In this document: positions 35,253-49,100 of the stretch, one piece after another
Numbering within the stretch: position 1 is the first letter of the stretch
How the letters are laid out: every line of letters begins with the position of its first letter
Made by a program: the position numbers and the translations under genes
The notes under the pieces: model-generated
Database searches by the model: none
What the model saw: only the letters and a program-made list of their open reading frames with translations
Told to the model about the DNA's origin: nothing
Source of the DNA: Cladochytrium replicatum
Taxonomy: Eukaryota; Chytridiomycota; Chytridiomycetes; Cladochytriales; Cladochytriaceae
Length of the DNA: 64,000 bases
Assembly (NCBI GenBank): GCA_025526935.1
Contig: JAHLKD010000007.1
Span: 682,001 to 746,000, forward strand
Reading direction: 5' to 3'

Positions 35253-37549
35253 CTATTGTCTGTACTGCCGGTCAACAGATGAAGATGTCGAAGAACCTTC
35301 AGCAGAAATTGCCTTTGTCCATCCCGATCGTCCCTGCTGTCCTGCCTGATCATGCGGCCACCGTCCATCCACTTCATTCCCAAACCCTCCCCCACGACCT
35401 CTTAACCGGCCACTACATCGTTCCTGACGAATATTCTCACCCTCTCTACTCAAACCCATCCCACCTCTCCCTCCCCGACCGCGTCCCCGCCCTCTCCCCG
35501 TTCCTCGACCTCCTCTGAATCCACCTCCACCACCCCCACTCCACTCCCTCTGCTTTCGGAACTTGGTGTTACCCATCGCAAGATCCATGAGCTCTTTCGG
35601 AACAGCTGTACCCGACTCTTCCATATTACGGACCAGCTCTGCCGCAAACCGGTCCTCCTTTATCGTAAGGAGTGTGAACGCATTGCCTTTCTCTCCAGCA
35701 CGACCCGTCCTACCGATTCGATGTACGTGCGAGTCGATGTCACGCGCAGGGTCGAAGTTCACAACGTTCTTGACACTTTTGATGTCCAACCCTCGCGCCG
35801 CTACATCGGTAGACACCAGCACCTTGAGTCGATCCTTTTGAAATCGTTCAACACCTGTCTCGTTGGACCTGGTACATGTCTCCATGAAGACCTCCGACAC
35901 TGAAACCGGCCGCGACGAGGTTCTTGCTTAGCTCGTCGACCGCCCCTTTCCTGCTCACAAACACAAGTGTGGAACCTTCAACCGAGAACCCTACTAGTCT
36001 TCCCACAAGCCAGTCCCACTTCCTTGAATCATCATCAAAGATCTGCACGTACTGGGTAATGTCCGTGTTGACAGCGCCGACAGTCCCCACCACGATCCTC
36101 ACAGGATCCTCAAGCACGTCTCGCGCCACTCGCTCCACTCGTTTCTGGAAAGTCGCGCTGAACAAAAGCGTTTGACGATCCGGTCGCACGTTCCCGCAGA
36201 TCGACCGCACCTGCGGCTCAAAACCAAGATCAAACATCCGGTCGGCCTCATCAAGCACCAAGAAAGAGACGCGACGGAGATTGGTCGACTTCATTTTTAT
36301 AATATCGATCAGACGTCCTGGCGTCGCAACGATTATCTCGACACCACTATTACGGAGCTCTTTGAATTGTTCGGCTTTCGATGCTCCACCGTATACCTGA
36401 GAAACCCGCAAGTCGTAAGCCTTTGCGAATTTCTTGGTTTCGGTATATATTTGCTGGACAAGCTCCCTCGTTGGAGCGAGAATCAAGCCGATAGGTCCGT
36501 CGCCGTGTTGAAGCTCTTCTTGCTCCATTATGTGGATGAGCATCGGCCATACAAAAGCTGCCGTCTTTCCGGAACCCGTTTTGGCGATACCGACTATCGA
36601 GCGAAAATAAAATCAATTCCTGTGTTCGTGAACGCAATGCATAGCGCATACTTTTATCTCTCCCTGAAAGTGCGACTGGTACAGCTTGCCTTTGGATCCC
36701 CGTTGGTTGCTCATAGCCGTGTCGAATGACAGCCGCTAAAAGGGCTCCATCGAATCCAAAGTGCGCAAACGAGATGCACGGTTTGGCAGGATTCCTGCCC
36801 GTCACTGTCATCTCCAACTCCCTACGAACCTGATTGACTTCACTCTCGCTCAGCTTTGCTATGTCCTCATGCTCCTCGTACAGTTCCTTCACAAGCTCCG
36901 GGTACTGCATTTTCGAGTGATCAACCAGAGGCAACGGCTCGATTTCTTTCCGTTTGCCCGTCGCCATTGCCGCCCCTCCAACTTCATCCGAATCTTCTGC
37001 GTTCGCCGCATCAATGGCTTTTGCGGTAGCATACATCTCTTCGTCAGAGTCCGCATACTCAGCCGCTGCCCCAGCATCCCCTACCCCAGTCGACTTCCCA
37101 ACATCAATTCCTTTGCGTTTCATTGCATTGATATAGCTCTCGAGTGAATCCTCCTCCTCAAGATCATCTCTACGCACTGTGGTGTCTTTCTTTTCCTTGT
37201 CCTCTGTCACACGGGTAACATCGATTCCAGCCATAAATGCTTCCAATGGATCGTCCTCATCTTCCTCCACTGGTTTTGCAGTTTCGTGGTCAAATTTCCT
37301 GCGCTTTAATGTGACCTCTTCGTTCTCTTCGAAATCAAAGATGGTTTTTGCAGTTGACTCTTGTGATTCCGTTGGGCGTGTGTTGCTGACAGGAGGAGTA
37401 GGAGATTCATCAACATTGTCGTCGTCGAACGCATTACGCTTTCGTGATGCGGATGTTTGTTCTTGCGATTTTGAAATGCTGCTTGCAGCGTTCTGGCGTC
37501 GAAAAGATCCAAACTGGAACTCCGCAAACTTGTTATTTGGAGGTGGCAT
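35253..37549 (-). CDS. DEAD-box RNA helicase, DDX42 type
   Basis: ATP-dependent RNA helicase of the nucleus; human DDX42 (SF3b125) acts in U2 snRNP assembly. Exons 37549-36652 and 36593-35253 (58-nt intron, GTATGC...GATAG) give about 746 residues. The acidic N-terminus leads to ISFAHFGFD and the Q motif region. The intron falls just before motif I (IGIAKTGSGKT). Also present: PTRELVQQ, TPGRLID, DEADRMFD, SATF, ATDVAARGLDI-like STDVAARGLDI, and HRIGRTGRAGEKG. The post-helicase PKELMDLAMGN segment is characteristic of DDX42. The C-terminus is an RGG-rich tail. One lesion: near 35856-35862, between HGDMYQVQRD and GVERFQKDRL, the frame shifts. Alignment spacing to the human protein implies two missing bases. 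The rest is intact, so an assembly error is likely. Confidence 0.92.
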
Positions 37550-37707
37550 TTCAGTTGCACAGTCAACACGTGCCCGAGTATGAAGAACATTTCCATGACC
37601 AAAAAAAAAAGCCAATAACTACAAATATGAAAAGATTTGCACTGGAGTAACCCGATAATCAAAATCATACAAAAAGCATCAGCAAATTCTGAAGGGTGTT
37701 AAAAAGG

Positions 37708-39748
<2,041 letters not shown>

Positions 39749-39943
39749 GGCTCAAGAAACATTCGATACGAAGACTCACGAACGAGTATCCTGGGTTATT
39801 GACGGTGCCTTGATGTGGTTGGGCGGAGAAGGGCAGGTGGGGTTTGGGACACGTGTGGCTTTTGGTATAGGACCAACAGTAGTGAGTATACTGTACGTTT
39901 GTAACTCGGTATAGGTACGCTAAATTGTAATGATCTGAGGATT

Positions 39944-40682
39944 CAGCAACGAAAGGACTTTCAAAAGGCATTTCGCATTCCTCCACGTTCGTCCTCGCGT
40001 GGACACCGTGCACTGGGATAACCTAAATGCTCAAATATGGACCGGACGATTGAGAGTTTTGCAAACACACGCTGTGCATCGATTCGGTTGGAAGAGCCAA
40101 GAAGTGGAGAACTCTTTGCCTTTTGTCCCCTCGACGCAAAGAACCTAGCAGGTTCAGTAGAGCTTGTCACAGATTCATCGAGATACTTTGTGATCAAGAT
40201 CGTAGTTCAAGCCCCAGGTAATTGAGGAAGGGCTCACGGTTAATTAATATTTTAAAAGAGAAACATGCATTTATCGACATTGGCTTCACCGAAAGATCGG
40301 AATCATTCGATTTCAATGTTGCCTTGCAAGATTATGTTCGGTAAGCTTGAAGTGCCTCAGTATTGCTGTCAAGCTGTCTTTTCTGTTAAGACGTGAAACT
40401 GAACCAGTAAGACTTGCAGTGCAGAAGCCTTCCGTAGATTATACCTGGAAAGAAGGCTCATCAATTTCAATAACTTTGAAAGGAGCAGTTCCTTCAAAAC
40501 AAAAAACTCCGCCCTCTGATAGCGTTTCATCAAAAATATTCCCTGCACTTCTCCCTCCTCCACCATAGGCCAATGACTTTTCCTCTGAAATGAAGTTGGA
40601 TAAAAATGATGAAGATGCGGAATGTGCTGACGTTGAGGCTGCTCCTGCAGCACAGTCAAAAGATGAGTGGACAAAGTTTTAA
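39944..40682 (+). CDS. NECAP-family endocytosis adaptor, 5' part damaged
   Basis: NECAP proteins bind AP-2 ear domains in clathrin-coated vesicles. The PHear-like domain is visible: [57 protein letters not shown]. Across an intron (40220-40260 area) it continues to [20 protein letters not shown] and LQDYVRR. A second intron follows near 40338-40390. The tail is charged and ends DEWTKF, the WxxF motif that binds the AP-2 alpha ear. The middle piece (WDNL...RLRV) is in a different frame from the parts on either side. Spacing to animal NECAP suggests about 5 bases missing near 40032 and one T missing from the TTTT at about 40057-40060. A TAG at 40566-40568 is either the end of a 45-nt intron with a good polypyrimidine tract or a nonsense codon. 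No start codon is identified. Confidence 0.78.
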
Positions 40683-40820
40683 ATCTTAGTAAATGTCAAG
40701 GCTGGATGAACCAACTATGATGTACTGGGTGGTTGACATCAGAGCGCCGGAATCGATGTCCCCTTCAAGTTATCGTAGGTTGGACAAACCGTCCGATCAT
40801 CGCACAACTTCGAAACCTGA

Positions 40821-41171
40821 GATCCAAACCGCCAAGGCGACGAGTATCACTGCCTTGAAACCCAAAGCTACCGTGGCAGACGGGATTACCGGGCTGAGCT
40901 CAAACGTCTGCTCGCTATGATGCAGTCTTCCGCCACCAACTTCGGAAATCCAAGCTACACGATTGTTGCTAAAGTTATAACTCATCCGGACGGGAGTTCG
41001 ACGAAGCAACTTCAAGTGAAGTTGGAAGTTGGGAAGAGGACGTGTAATCCTGATCATTGGAGTGATACGTACGATGGTGCGCTTCAAGAAGCTGCAAGGA
41101 TGCATGCGAAGAATTTGAGCTGGAACTATCTGGTATGGAATGAGGAGAAATGTGTAGAAACTCGATGTTGA
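40821..41171 (+). CDS. hypothetical protein, probably partial
   Basis: An open frame of coding-like composition: QGDEYHCLETQSYRGRRDY, then an ATG near 40917, then YTIVAKVITHPDGSSTKQ, KRTCNPDHWSDTYDGALQE and NLSWNYLVWNEEK, ending TGA at 41171. The alternating pattern suggests beta strands. Upstream (40693-40820) other frames are open but less convincing. No family recognised. It may be the last exon of a gene whose 5' part is degraded, or a short gene starting at the ATG. Confidence 0.35.
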   Translation, partial: DPNRQGDEYHCLETQSYRGRRDYRAELKRLLAMMQSSATNFGNPSYTIVAKVITHPDGSSTKQLQVKLEVGKRTCNPDHWSDTYDGALQEAARMHAKNLSWNYLVWNEEKCVETRC

Positions 41172-41502
41172 TCAACTTCCAATCGAAAATAATAATAGTA
41201 CTGCTTTTTCTTACATCTCTGCATGTATCATATATATCATATAATCTATCCTCACTCAATATTTGATTTAAACCGCACTAATTTGATATGCAAAACCTTG
41301 CACACCTCCACTTCCGCTTTGGGAAGTCCCACACTCACACATCGAAGATTGAGTATGCACCACCTTACGGACTCGCGAGAAGAATTCAGCAGCATCTTTG
41401 GTATGCCATTAGTTCTCGATTGATCTGTTCCATTGCTGGAGATGAACGAGCAGTGATGGCAAAATTCAGCACCTAATAGTTTTGTCGCACAAACTGAATT
41501 CT

Positions 41503-42670
41503 ATGCTCATTCTCTCCAAAGAAAATGCTCTGAAGAGTTTAAAAGCAAACCGGGATGTCTCTACTCCAGGATCTTCGCGCCACCCAGCGACCACATCCGG
41601 TTCATCATCTCCAAAGCAAGCTTCGAAACGAATCGCCCTCCCAACACCTGAAACTGGCCCGTCAGCTCCACGTCGTGCTATTCAATTCAGAGAATATGAC
41701 AAATCGCCGTCCTCGTCCATCGCTTTAAGGCGTCGTGATGCACTTGATGGTCATGACGACATGAGGGGAGTCGACCGATTTTTGAAAGCAGCCACTGGCG
41801 CTACCGGCTCAGTGCAAGGAAGGGCTCTTAAGCAACAAAGTATCAACACGCTCAAAGACGCTACCAGATGTGATGAGGATGAAGTGGATGAAGATAACAT
41901 TTGGCAATCGCAGAAGAAGGTCCGCTTGGATTTGAAGGGCAAGGGCATGGCCACGGCCTTTTCTGGAAGGGAACAAGGCGAATATTCCAATTCCGTCGGG
42001 ATAGATGTCGGATATGGCAATGGTGAAAGGAATGGGAACGTAAAACGCAAGTCACGCCATCAGGCTTTGGACGAACGATCAGGGTAAGAACTCGGACGTG
42101 CGTATTCACTGAGCTCAATGATTTCAGGTATGATTCTCCCTCTCAACACGTTCGAGCGCTCCAAGGTACAGTTGATATCGGAACAAGTTGTCAAATTCTC
42201 TGGTTAACCAAATTTCAAAGCGTACTACAGTAAGCGGGCCGAGCACGTCCTTTCGATTATCGACAGCCGCTATGATCGAGAAATCGCAAAGGTCACTGAT
42301 CTGCTCAATGGCTTCGCAAAGACGTCTTCGGAGTTGTCTGCGCGAGTTGGCGAGCATCGCCAGACCATGTTCCGCAATCGTCGGGCAAGTTTCTTAGAGC
42401 TCAGAGACGGGATCACCTCCGCCTACGAAAAGCATCTCGTCCGAGGAGTTGGGGAAGGTCTTGAACGTCTCGAAAAGAACCGTGTTTCGCTGATTAAGTT
42501 GAAAGAATCACACATCAAAGATCTTGAACGACTTGGTAAGTTATATAGTACACAGATGATCTTATTTATCAACATAACGTAATTTTTCAGACGCCAAATT
42601 CGCGAAGGAAAGGGAGGACTGCATTCGGAAAGCCCGAGAACATGTCACTGAGTTTCTCGATGCCAACTAG
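41503..42670 (+). CDS. hypothetical coiled-coil protein
   Basis: Exons 41503-42083, 42128-42165, 42221-42535 and 42591-42670 all join in frame across short introns with good GTAAG/GTACAG donors and CAG/AAG acceptors. They give about 337 residues from the first in-frame ATG. The N-terminal half is basic and Ser/Pro-rich with short acidic runs (DEDEVDEDN) and probable nuclear-localisation clusters. The C-terminal 140 residues are predicted alpha-helical with heptad-like hydrophobics (YSKRAEHVLSIIDSRYDREI, VGEGLERLEKNRVSLIKLKE). I do not recognise the family. The layout of a disordered basic N-terminus plus a C-terminal coiled coil is seen in kinetochore and meiotic-chromosome proteins, but that is only an analogy. 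An upstream exon is possible. Confidence 0.6.
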
Positions 42671-42931
42671 CATTTTCATGTTTTGTATGTGGGTCTGAAT
42701 TATTTATGTAATTCTCCTCCATCGTCGTGATCAATTTTGTTGAAAAGAAATTCCAAAAACAAAGCAACACTCATGTGGCTGTGTAATCGCTACCAAAAAC
42801 TGTTCGAGGTGTGTGCGATCATTTTAACATTGTTGTTCGACTGCTCACACTCAACCAATGGACCTACCGTATCAATCGCTGTTGCAAACTAAGATCACAA
42901 TTTCTACATTCTATTAGGAAGTCGACGCAAA

Positions 42932-43539
42932 ATGAACACCGCTCCTATCCTTCGTCGTGCGGTAACCGCCGTTCGTCCCACTAGCCGCCTCGTGCAACCA
43001 GTTGCTTTCAAAACTTCGATCATTCCCCCGAACGTTTCCTCATTGAAGGAAATCGGAAAGCTTCAGTCGCAATACCCACAGGCTCACCCGGAGCTCTTTG
43101 CAAAGATGAAGTCGTTCTACGCACGTGTACCCAAGGGAACTGTGGAGAAGAAGCCTGCTACTGGTCTTTTGTCAAAGTACTATGAAGCGTACCACGAGAA
43201 GGACAGCCTGATGCCGATCGCGCACTTCATCATTGGCATGGTGGTCTTCAGCTACACTGTTCAATACTACGTCGTTGGGTAGGTTTCGATAATTCCTTTG
43301 CTTCAGTTTGGGGTGACTCTTGGGCTGGTCCACGAGGAGGATAAGCGAATTGAGTTGTTTCCTTTTTGTTTACCATTTATAATCTGGCGTTACTGACTTT
43401 TCTTTATTACGGTACGGTCAACCCCTTGATATCACCATTGCAATAATAGCGTAAGTATTGATTCTCATTTTTAATAACATAGGTTGCTAACGATCTTTTC
43501 TCCTTACAGCACTACCACCCTCGCACACCATACCACTGA
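42932..43539 (+). CDS. ATP17: mitochondrial ATP synthase subunit f
   Basis: Small single-helix subunit of the F0 stator/peripheral region in the inner membrane. The ATG at 42932 opens a mitochondrial presequence (MNTAPILRRAVTAVRPTSRL). The conserved body follows: IIPPNVSSLKEIGKLQ, FYARVPKGTVEKKPATGLLS, KYYEAYHEKDSLMPIAHFI, and the membrane helix IIGMVVFSYTVQYY. The uninterrupted frame stops at 43282. Sequence just before that stop contains GT dinucleotides, and an acceptor at 43509 leads to a short His/Pro-rich ending (HYHPRTPYH) with TGA at 43539. Such a polar His-rich tail is expected for this subunit, so I favour a spliced 3' end, but the donor is not settled. AATAAA lies at 43599-43604. 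Confidence 0.85.
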
Positions 43540-43786
43540 GCGCTTAATTTGGCCTAGACGAGATCTTGCTTGTAGAGCTGTTTGCTCGAAGCGGCGCAAA
43601 TAAATCTTTGAGAACATACTTTGCAGTTGCGGTTAATTCCCATGCATCGGATACATGTGCATTTTAGTCAGTAGCAGTATCTTCTCGTGAAATTGTCGAT
43701 CAATTAAGTACGCTGAAATAGAACACAATCCAGTACTTGTTCGCAAAGCCACACGGAACACCCAACATTTTGTTCATTGTGGCAGA

Positions 43787-44835
43787 ATGGCAGCAAACAG
43801 ACTTTTGGAGTGGGTGGCCCGCATTGCAGTTCCTGGTAGCATTGCCCTCGGTGGTCTGAGTGCGTCCATGTACAACGGTGAGCCAAGATTATGCCATGGT
43901 GACCTAACCTAACCGCAAAATCTAGTGGATGGAGGTCATAGGGCTGTTTTATTCGATCGATTTCGTGGAATTCTGCCAAACCCTGTTGGCGAAGGCACCC
44001 ACTTCCTGGTCCCGTGGTTCCAAGAAGCGTTCGTTTTGGACGCACGCACCCGTCCGCGGATTATCCCATCGCAGACCGGATCTAAGGACATGCAGCAGGT
44101 TGCTCTGACGCTGCGTGTCCTTTTGCGTCCAGACGCCGAAAGGCTTCCTGCAATCTACCGAGAGTTGGGCAGCGATTTCGATGAGAGGGTACTCCCGTCG
44201 ATTGGAAACGAAGTGCTGAAGGCCATTGTTGCCCAGTACAACGCCGAAGAGCTCATCACTCAGCGAGAGCAGGTTTGATTACATTCGTGAGATGTGGACG
44301 ATGAAGGTTAACTTGCTTGAAAAAGGTTTCACAAAGAATCAGAGAAGACCTTACAAAGCGTGCAACAGAGTTCAATATCATTTTGGAAGACGTGTCTATC
44401 GTACGTATTTTTCAGATGCTTCCTTGTTTGATTACAAGCTTAACTTCTTGTCAAAACAGACCCACCTTACATTCAGTAGAGAATTCACAAATGCGGTAGA
44501 GAGGAAGGTTATTGGTAAGTCGCTCGTTATTCCTCTTCCTCGATGCTAATAGCAATCTTTTCTCGATTATAGCCCAACAAGAAGCTGAGAGGGCGCGATT
44601 CATCGTCGAAAAGGCAGAGCGTGAAAAGGAGGCTGCAATTATCAGGGCGGAGGGTGAATCGAAGGCTGCGGAGATGATTTCAGAGGCTCTGAAGAAAGCA
44701 GGCAACGGTCATATTGAGCTTCGACGAATTGAGGCTTCGAAAGAGATCGCAGAAACTCTTTCGAACGGGAAGAATGTGACATATTTGCCGTCAGGAGGTG
44801 GGAACAATGTGCTCTTGGGTTTGAACAACAACTAG
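43787..44835 (+). CDS. PHB1: prohibitin 1
   Basis: Inner-membrane scaffold subunit that forms ring complexes with PHB2 and chaperones respiratory proteins. Five exons: 43787-43877, 43926-44272, 44326-44400, 44460-44514, 44573-44835. All junctions are in frame, 276 residues. An N-terminal hydrophobic anchor is followed by the SPFH domain opening [15 protein letters not shown], then [57 protein letters not shown] and [20 protein letters not shown]. After this come [26 protein letters not shown] and a C-terminal helix ending near LPSGGG. This matches PHB1 rather than PHB2, which carries a longer N-terminus. ATP synthase f lies next to it on the same strand. Confidence 0.96.
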
Positions 44836-44980
44836 GGGCAGTTAATGTATAACACGTGCGTATTTGTTTTCTAAAATGGATTAGGCAAGGCATTCCCCCT
44901 TCCTTTCTAAACTGGTTGAGAAGGACATTCGTTGCACCACCCTCAACTATGTTGTGTTATTCGCTGCTCAGAGTTGCTCT

Positions 44981-45688
44981 TCACGCTTGAGGCTGAAGGA
45001 ACGGTCTGTAGGCATTGATCTCCCCTTGACAATTCGCTGCTCCACAGCAGCATTTGAAATTCCAAATCGGATCCCATTCATCAGTGGGTTCGCCGTTGTT
45101 GTACACGAAAGTGAGGTGCTCGCCCGCCTTCACCGGACGTTTAGTGACAAGCTCGAGGTTCTTGTTGATGTACATGTTGGGATCACAGGAATCTAACGGA
45201 AATTAACTCAGATATTCACAAAAGCTGGAACGAAAATCCTCACGGTTTGCATAGCGAGCGTTGGATGTTGGAAGCAGCCTAAATAAACATGTTCAGCCCA
45301 GCGTTGTGAAAAGAAATAACTGGACATTTATTCGCACCATCTCCATTCAACGGTTCCTGGAGGCTGATAATTGAGAACATAGATCTTGTCATAATCAGAG
45401 CACTTGTCATATTCCACGTCTGAAAGAAATGTTAACAAATGATTAAAATTCCAGTCTGTTTAATTATGCGTACCAGGGCCTTCGAACTTTTCGACAATGG
45501 TTTCAGCCTGGTGGTTCAGCGTAAGAGGCAGTTTCACGGTGAATAGCGATGAAACTTACTTCAAGATCCTGTGAAGCAACAAGAGCTTTTCCAAAAGAGA
45601 CGGGCTCCACATGAGATGGGTACTGCGAGACGGCGTTGTTTGAAATCATCACAGATGAGGGGAACCGCGTTTCTGCCGCTCGTGACAT
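44981..45688 (-). CDS. small SET-domain protein
   Basis: Putative lysine methyltransferase. Five exons: 45688-45560, 45507-45474, 45419-45338, 45278-45244, 45192-44981. All junctions keep frame, about 163 residues. The protein is essentially a bare SET domain: SFGKALVASQDLEAETIVEK at the start, DKIYVLNYQ in the middle, then the signature ARYANHSCDPNMYINKN, where NHSCDPN is the cofactor- and substrate-pocket motif and is rebuilt only by splicing. LVTKRPVKAGEHLTFVYNNG follows, equivalent to the GEELTFDY motif with Val-Tyr. A Cys-rich post-SET-like C-C-C-C cluster (FKCCCGAANCQG) ends it. There is no pre-SET or targeting domain. Substrate unknown. Divergent from myosin II. Confidence 0.85.
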
Positions 45689-46161
45689 AATCAGCTTGTT
45701 TTACAGCTTGGTGTTTTGGAAAAAGGCGATTCGAGCTCTTCGATGATATTCTGGGATCTTTCTTGTAATTTCAATGTATTCCATTAAATAATGCATAAAT
45801 ATCTACATATGCTGTTTAGCCACAAAAATTATGAGCTCCGGAGTCTTTTTCTTGGATGATTGGGTAGGGAAAAAATATTGGAATATAAATCAACAATTCC
45901 TATTTTTAAACGAGATCGGAACTAGGCAGCTTTGACTGCTCCTGCGCTTTCCAATTCCAACTGATCCTGTTGAGAAGTGGTGTGACGCGCAGATTTTCCT
46001 TACTTGGTCAACACTAAACTGATCGAATCTAAGGTGAGAAGGCTTTGGGCACATCAAGCATGCTGTTATTTTTTTGGGGGATGACTTTTACAGAGTTCAA
46101 TCCACTTGCATGCCTTGCTAACGCAGCATCTGGTCGGTTATTAGGCACATTAACGAACGAC
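45689..46161. promoter_or_regulatory. divergent promoter region SET / myosin II
   Basis: 473 bp separates the start codons of two genes pointing away from each other. The sequence is AT-rich and holds no supported ORF: the frame continuing upstream of the myosin ATG starts only at non-ATG codons or at a weak ATG at 46060. Promoter activity is inferred from the layout only. Confidence 0.4.
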
Positions 46162-49100
46162 ATGGGGTCTCGGCATGCACCAGCGGACCCTGTAAAGCAA
46201 GCGCAATGGTCGGAAAAGAAGTGGGTTTGGGTTTCCGACAAAGAGCAAGGCTATGTGTCGGGATGGATCGTCAAGGAAGACGGTGATAATGTGGAAGTCC
46301 AGTTCGAGACCGAGGCGGTAAGTCGTTTTGCACAATCTGCATTGTGCTCCCTCTTGGTGGATGGAGCTTCTTCCATCTTTTGGGGACACTTCTAGACCAA
46401 GTTATTAATTGGCATTCTCTATCCATTATCAGAAACGAACTGTGAACATAAATGAATCTGAGAAGATGAATCCTCCCAAGTTCGACAAAGCAGAAGATAT
46501 GGCTGATTTAACTCACCTTAATGAAGCATCTGTTGTGCACAATCTTCGATTGCGGTACTTCTCTGATTTGATCTATGTAAGTTGCGCAACTCCATCAACT
46601 CCAACAGTCTATCTTTAACATAATGTAAAAAGACGTACTCTGGCCTTTTCTTGGTTGCGGTCAACCCGTACAAGAGGCTCCAACTTTATACTGAAGAGCG
46701 AGTGCGGGCATACAAGGGAAAGAAGCGTAGTGAGGCGGCACCCCATATCTTCGCTGTTGCCGATGCTTCGTACCACGATATGATCAACAACCGCGAAAAT
46801 CAGTCGATTCTTATCACGTAAGCTTTCCAAATGTCTTGACATGTGGAGGATCTGAATTTTCAACCAGGGGAGAATCCGGCGCCGGCAAGACCGAGAACAC
46901 AAAAAAGGTTATTCAGTATCTTGCTGCGGTTGCCAGCGAATCCAACTTAGGTTCGAGAATGGGAACCCTTGAACAGCAGATCCTGCAGGCGAATCCAATC
47001 CTGGAGTCGTTTGGTAACGCCCAAACCATTCGCAATAATAACTCGTCACGCTTTGTAAGGCTAAAGCATGTCATACAATTGTCTTGGCTAATTTCTTCTT
47101 CAGGGAAAGTTTATTCGAATCGAATTTACCCCAAGCGGACAGATTGCTGGCGCAAACATTGAGCGCTACCTTCTCGAGAAGTCGCGAGTTACGCATCAGA
47201 CATCAAAGGAGAGGAACTACCACATCTTCTACCAGCTAGTGAAAGGTGCACAGGAAAACATTAAAGGTGAGAGCATAATGAAAATAAAACGTCTTCTCTG
47301 GTCCTCAAACACCGCACTTAAGGACCGCTCCTGCTCGACGGCACTCTCGATGAGTATCGTTTTACAAAGTCTTCGAATAAACATATTGATGGAGTGGACG
47401 ATGCTACCGACTTCAAAGCGCTCAAGGTAAGTATTTTGAATTTCTTTAGAAGCTGGAGTCGGTCGAACTTTTGATGTTAGGACGCTCTGGATGTCATGAA
47501 GATCAACGGTGATGAGCAAATGAACTTTTTCCGAATTATCGCCGGTATTCTTCACATCGGAAATCTTCAGTTCGAAGCCGATCGTGAGGACCAAGCTCAG
47601 CTGAAGAGCGCTTCACAACGAGTTGCAGAGAAAGTCTGCCATGTTTTGGGAGTTCCCGTAGCCGATTTCGTTAAGGCTTTCCTTAAACCGAAGATCAAGG
47701 CTGGTCGTGATTGGGTTACTCAGGCGAGAAATGTTGGTCAGGTCGAATACTCTGTCGAGGCCCTCGCCCGATCTCTTTACGAACGGATGTTTGGTGAGCT
47801 GGTGGAGCGAATTAACCACGCAATCGCTACACCATCGGCGAAAACAACCTGGATTGGGGTTTTGGATATTGCTGGTTTTGAAATCTTCGAGGTATTTGGA
47901 CTTCTTTTTCTTTTTGAAAGCGTGCTAACGTTCCTCTTTGTGCTCAGTTGAACGCTTTCGAACAACTGTGCATCAATTATACAAACGAAAAGCTTCAGCA
48001 GTTCTTTAACCATCACATGTTCATTTTGGAGCAAGAGGAGTACCGTCGCGAGGGGATCGACTGGAAGTTCATCGACTTCGGCCTTGACCTTCAACCCACA
48101 ATCGACTTGATCGAGAAGTCGACGGTAATTCCATTTCAACGAGTAATTCCATTGCTCATATCTGATCCTATGTGTTCTCTCAGCCTATCGGCATTCTCTC
48201 TCTTTTGGATGAGGAGTGTGTTATGCCAAAAGCCACCGATAAGACCTTCACTGAAAAGCTTCACGGTCTCTGGAAAGGAAAGTCACAGAAGTACGAGACT
48301 CCTCGCTTCAATCAAGGTTTCATTCTCCAACACTACGCGGGGAAAGTTGAGTACAGCACTCAAGGCTGGCTCGACAAGAACAAGGACCCACTCAATGACA
48401 ACGTTACCCGGCTCCTAGCCAACTCTTCCGTTCCCTACATCGCCAAGCTCTTTGCCGATTGCCAGGGTGACGCCGAAGACAGCAACGTGAAAGTGCGAAG
48501 CGTCACCAAGAAGGGGGCTTTCCGAACGGTGGCCCAGAGGCACAAGGAGCAACTTACAAGCCTAATGCAGCAGCTCTATTCAACCCAGCCGCACTTTGTT
48601 CGTTGCATCATTCCCAATGAAGAAAAGAAGCCCGGGAAGATTCAGGTCAACTTGGTTCTTGATCAGTTGAGGTGCAATGGAGTCTTGGAGGGCATTCGTA
48701 TCTGTCGTGCCGGATTCCCCAACCGCTTGACGTTCGCTGACTTCCGCCAGCGCTACGAAGTGCTTGCCCCGAGTGCTATCGAAAAGGGATTTATGGACGG
48801 TCGTCGTGCGGCTCAGATCTTGCTCGAAGACAAGGCGTTCGGTTTGGATAAAAATGAATATCGACTTGGCAGCAGCAAGGTCTTCTTCCGCGCTGGTGTG
48901 GTATGTGCGAACGATGACTTCATTATTTATGCACTAACTATATTCCCATTCAAGCTTGCCAGGCTCGAAGATCAGAGGGACAAGGAGCTAACCAAGATCG
49001 TGATCAAGATCCAAGCTATTGCACGTGGATGGTTAGCTCGCCGTCGTTATCGCCGTCGTGAGCATCAGCTAAGGGCTATTCGCGTTATCCAAAAGAATGC

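Noticed and set aside
42932-44835. Mitochondrial-gene operon of ATP17 and PHB1
   Set aside because: Same strand and related location in the cell, but each has its own introns and a poly(A)-like signal lies between them; adjacency alone is not evidence of co-transcription.
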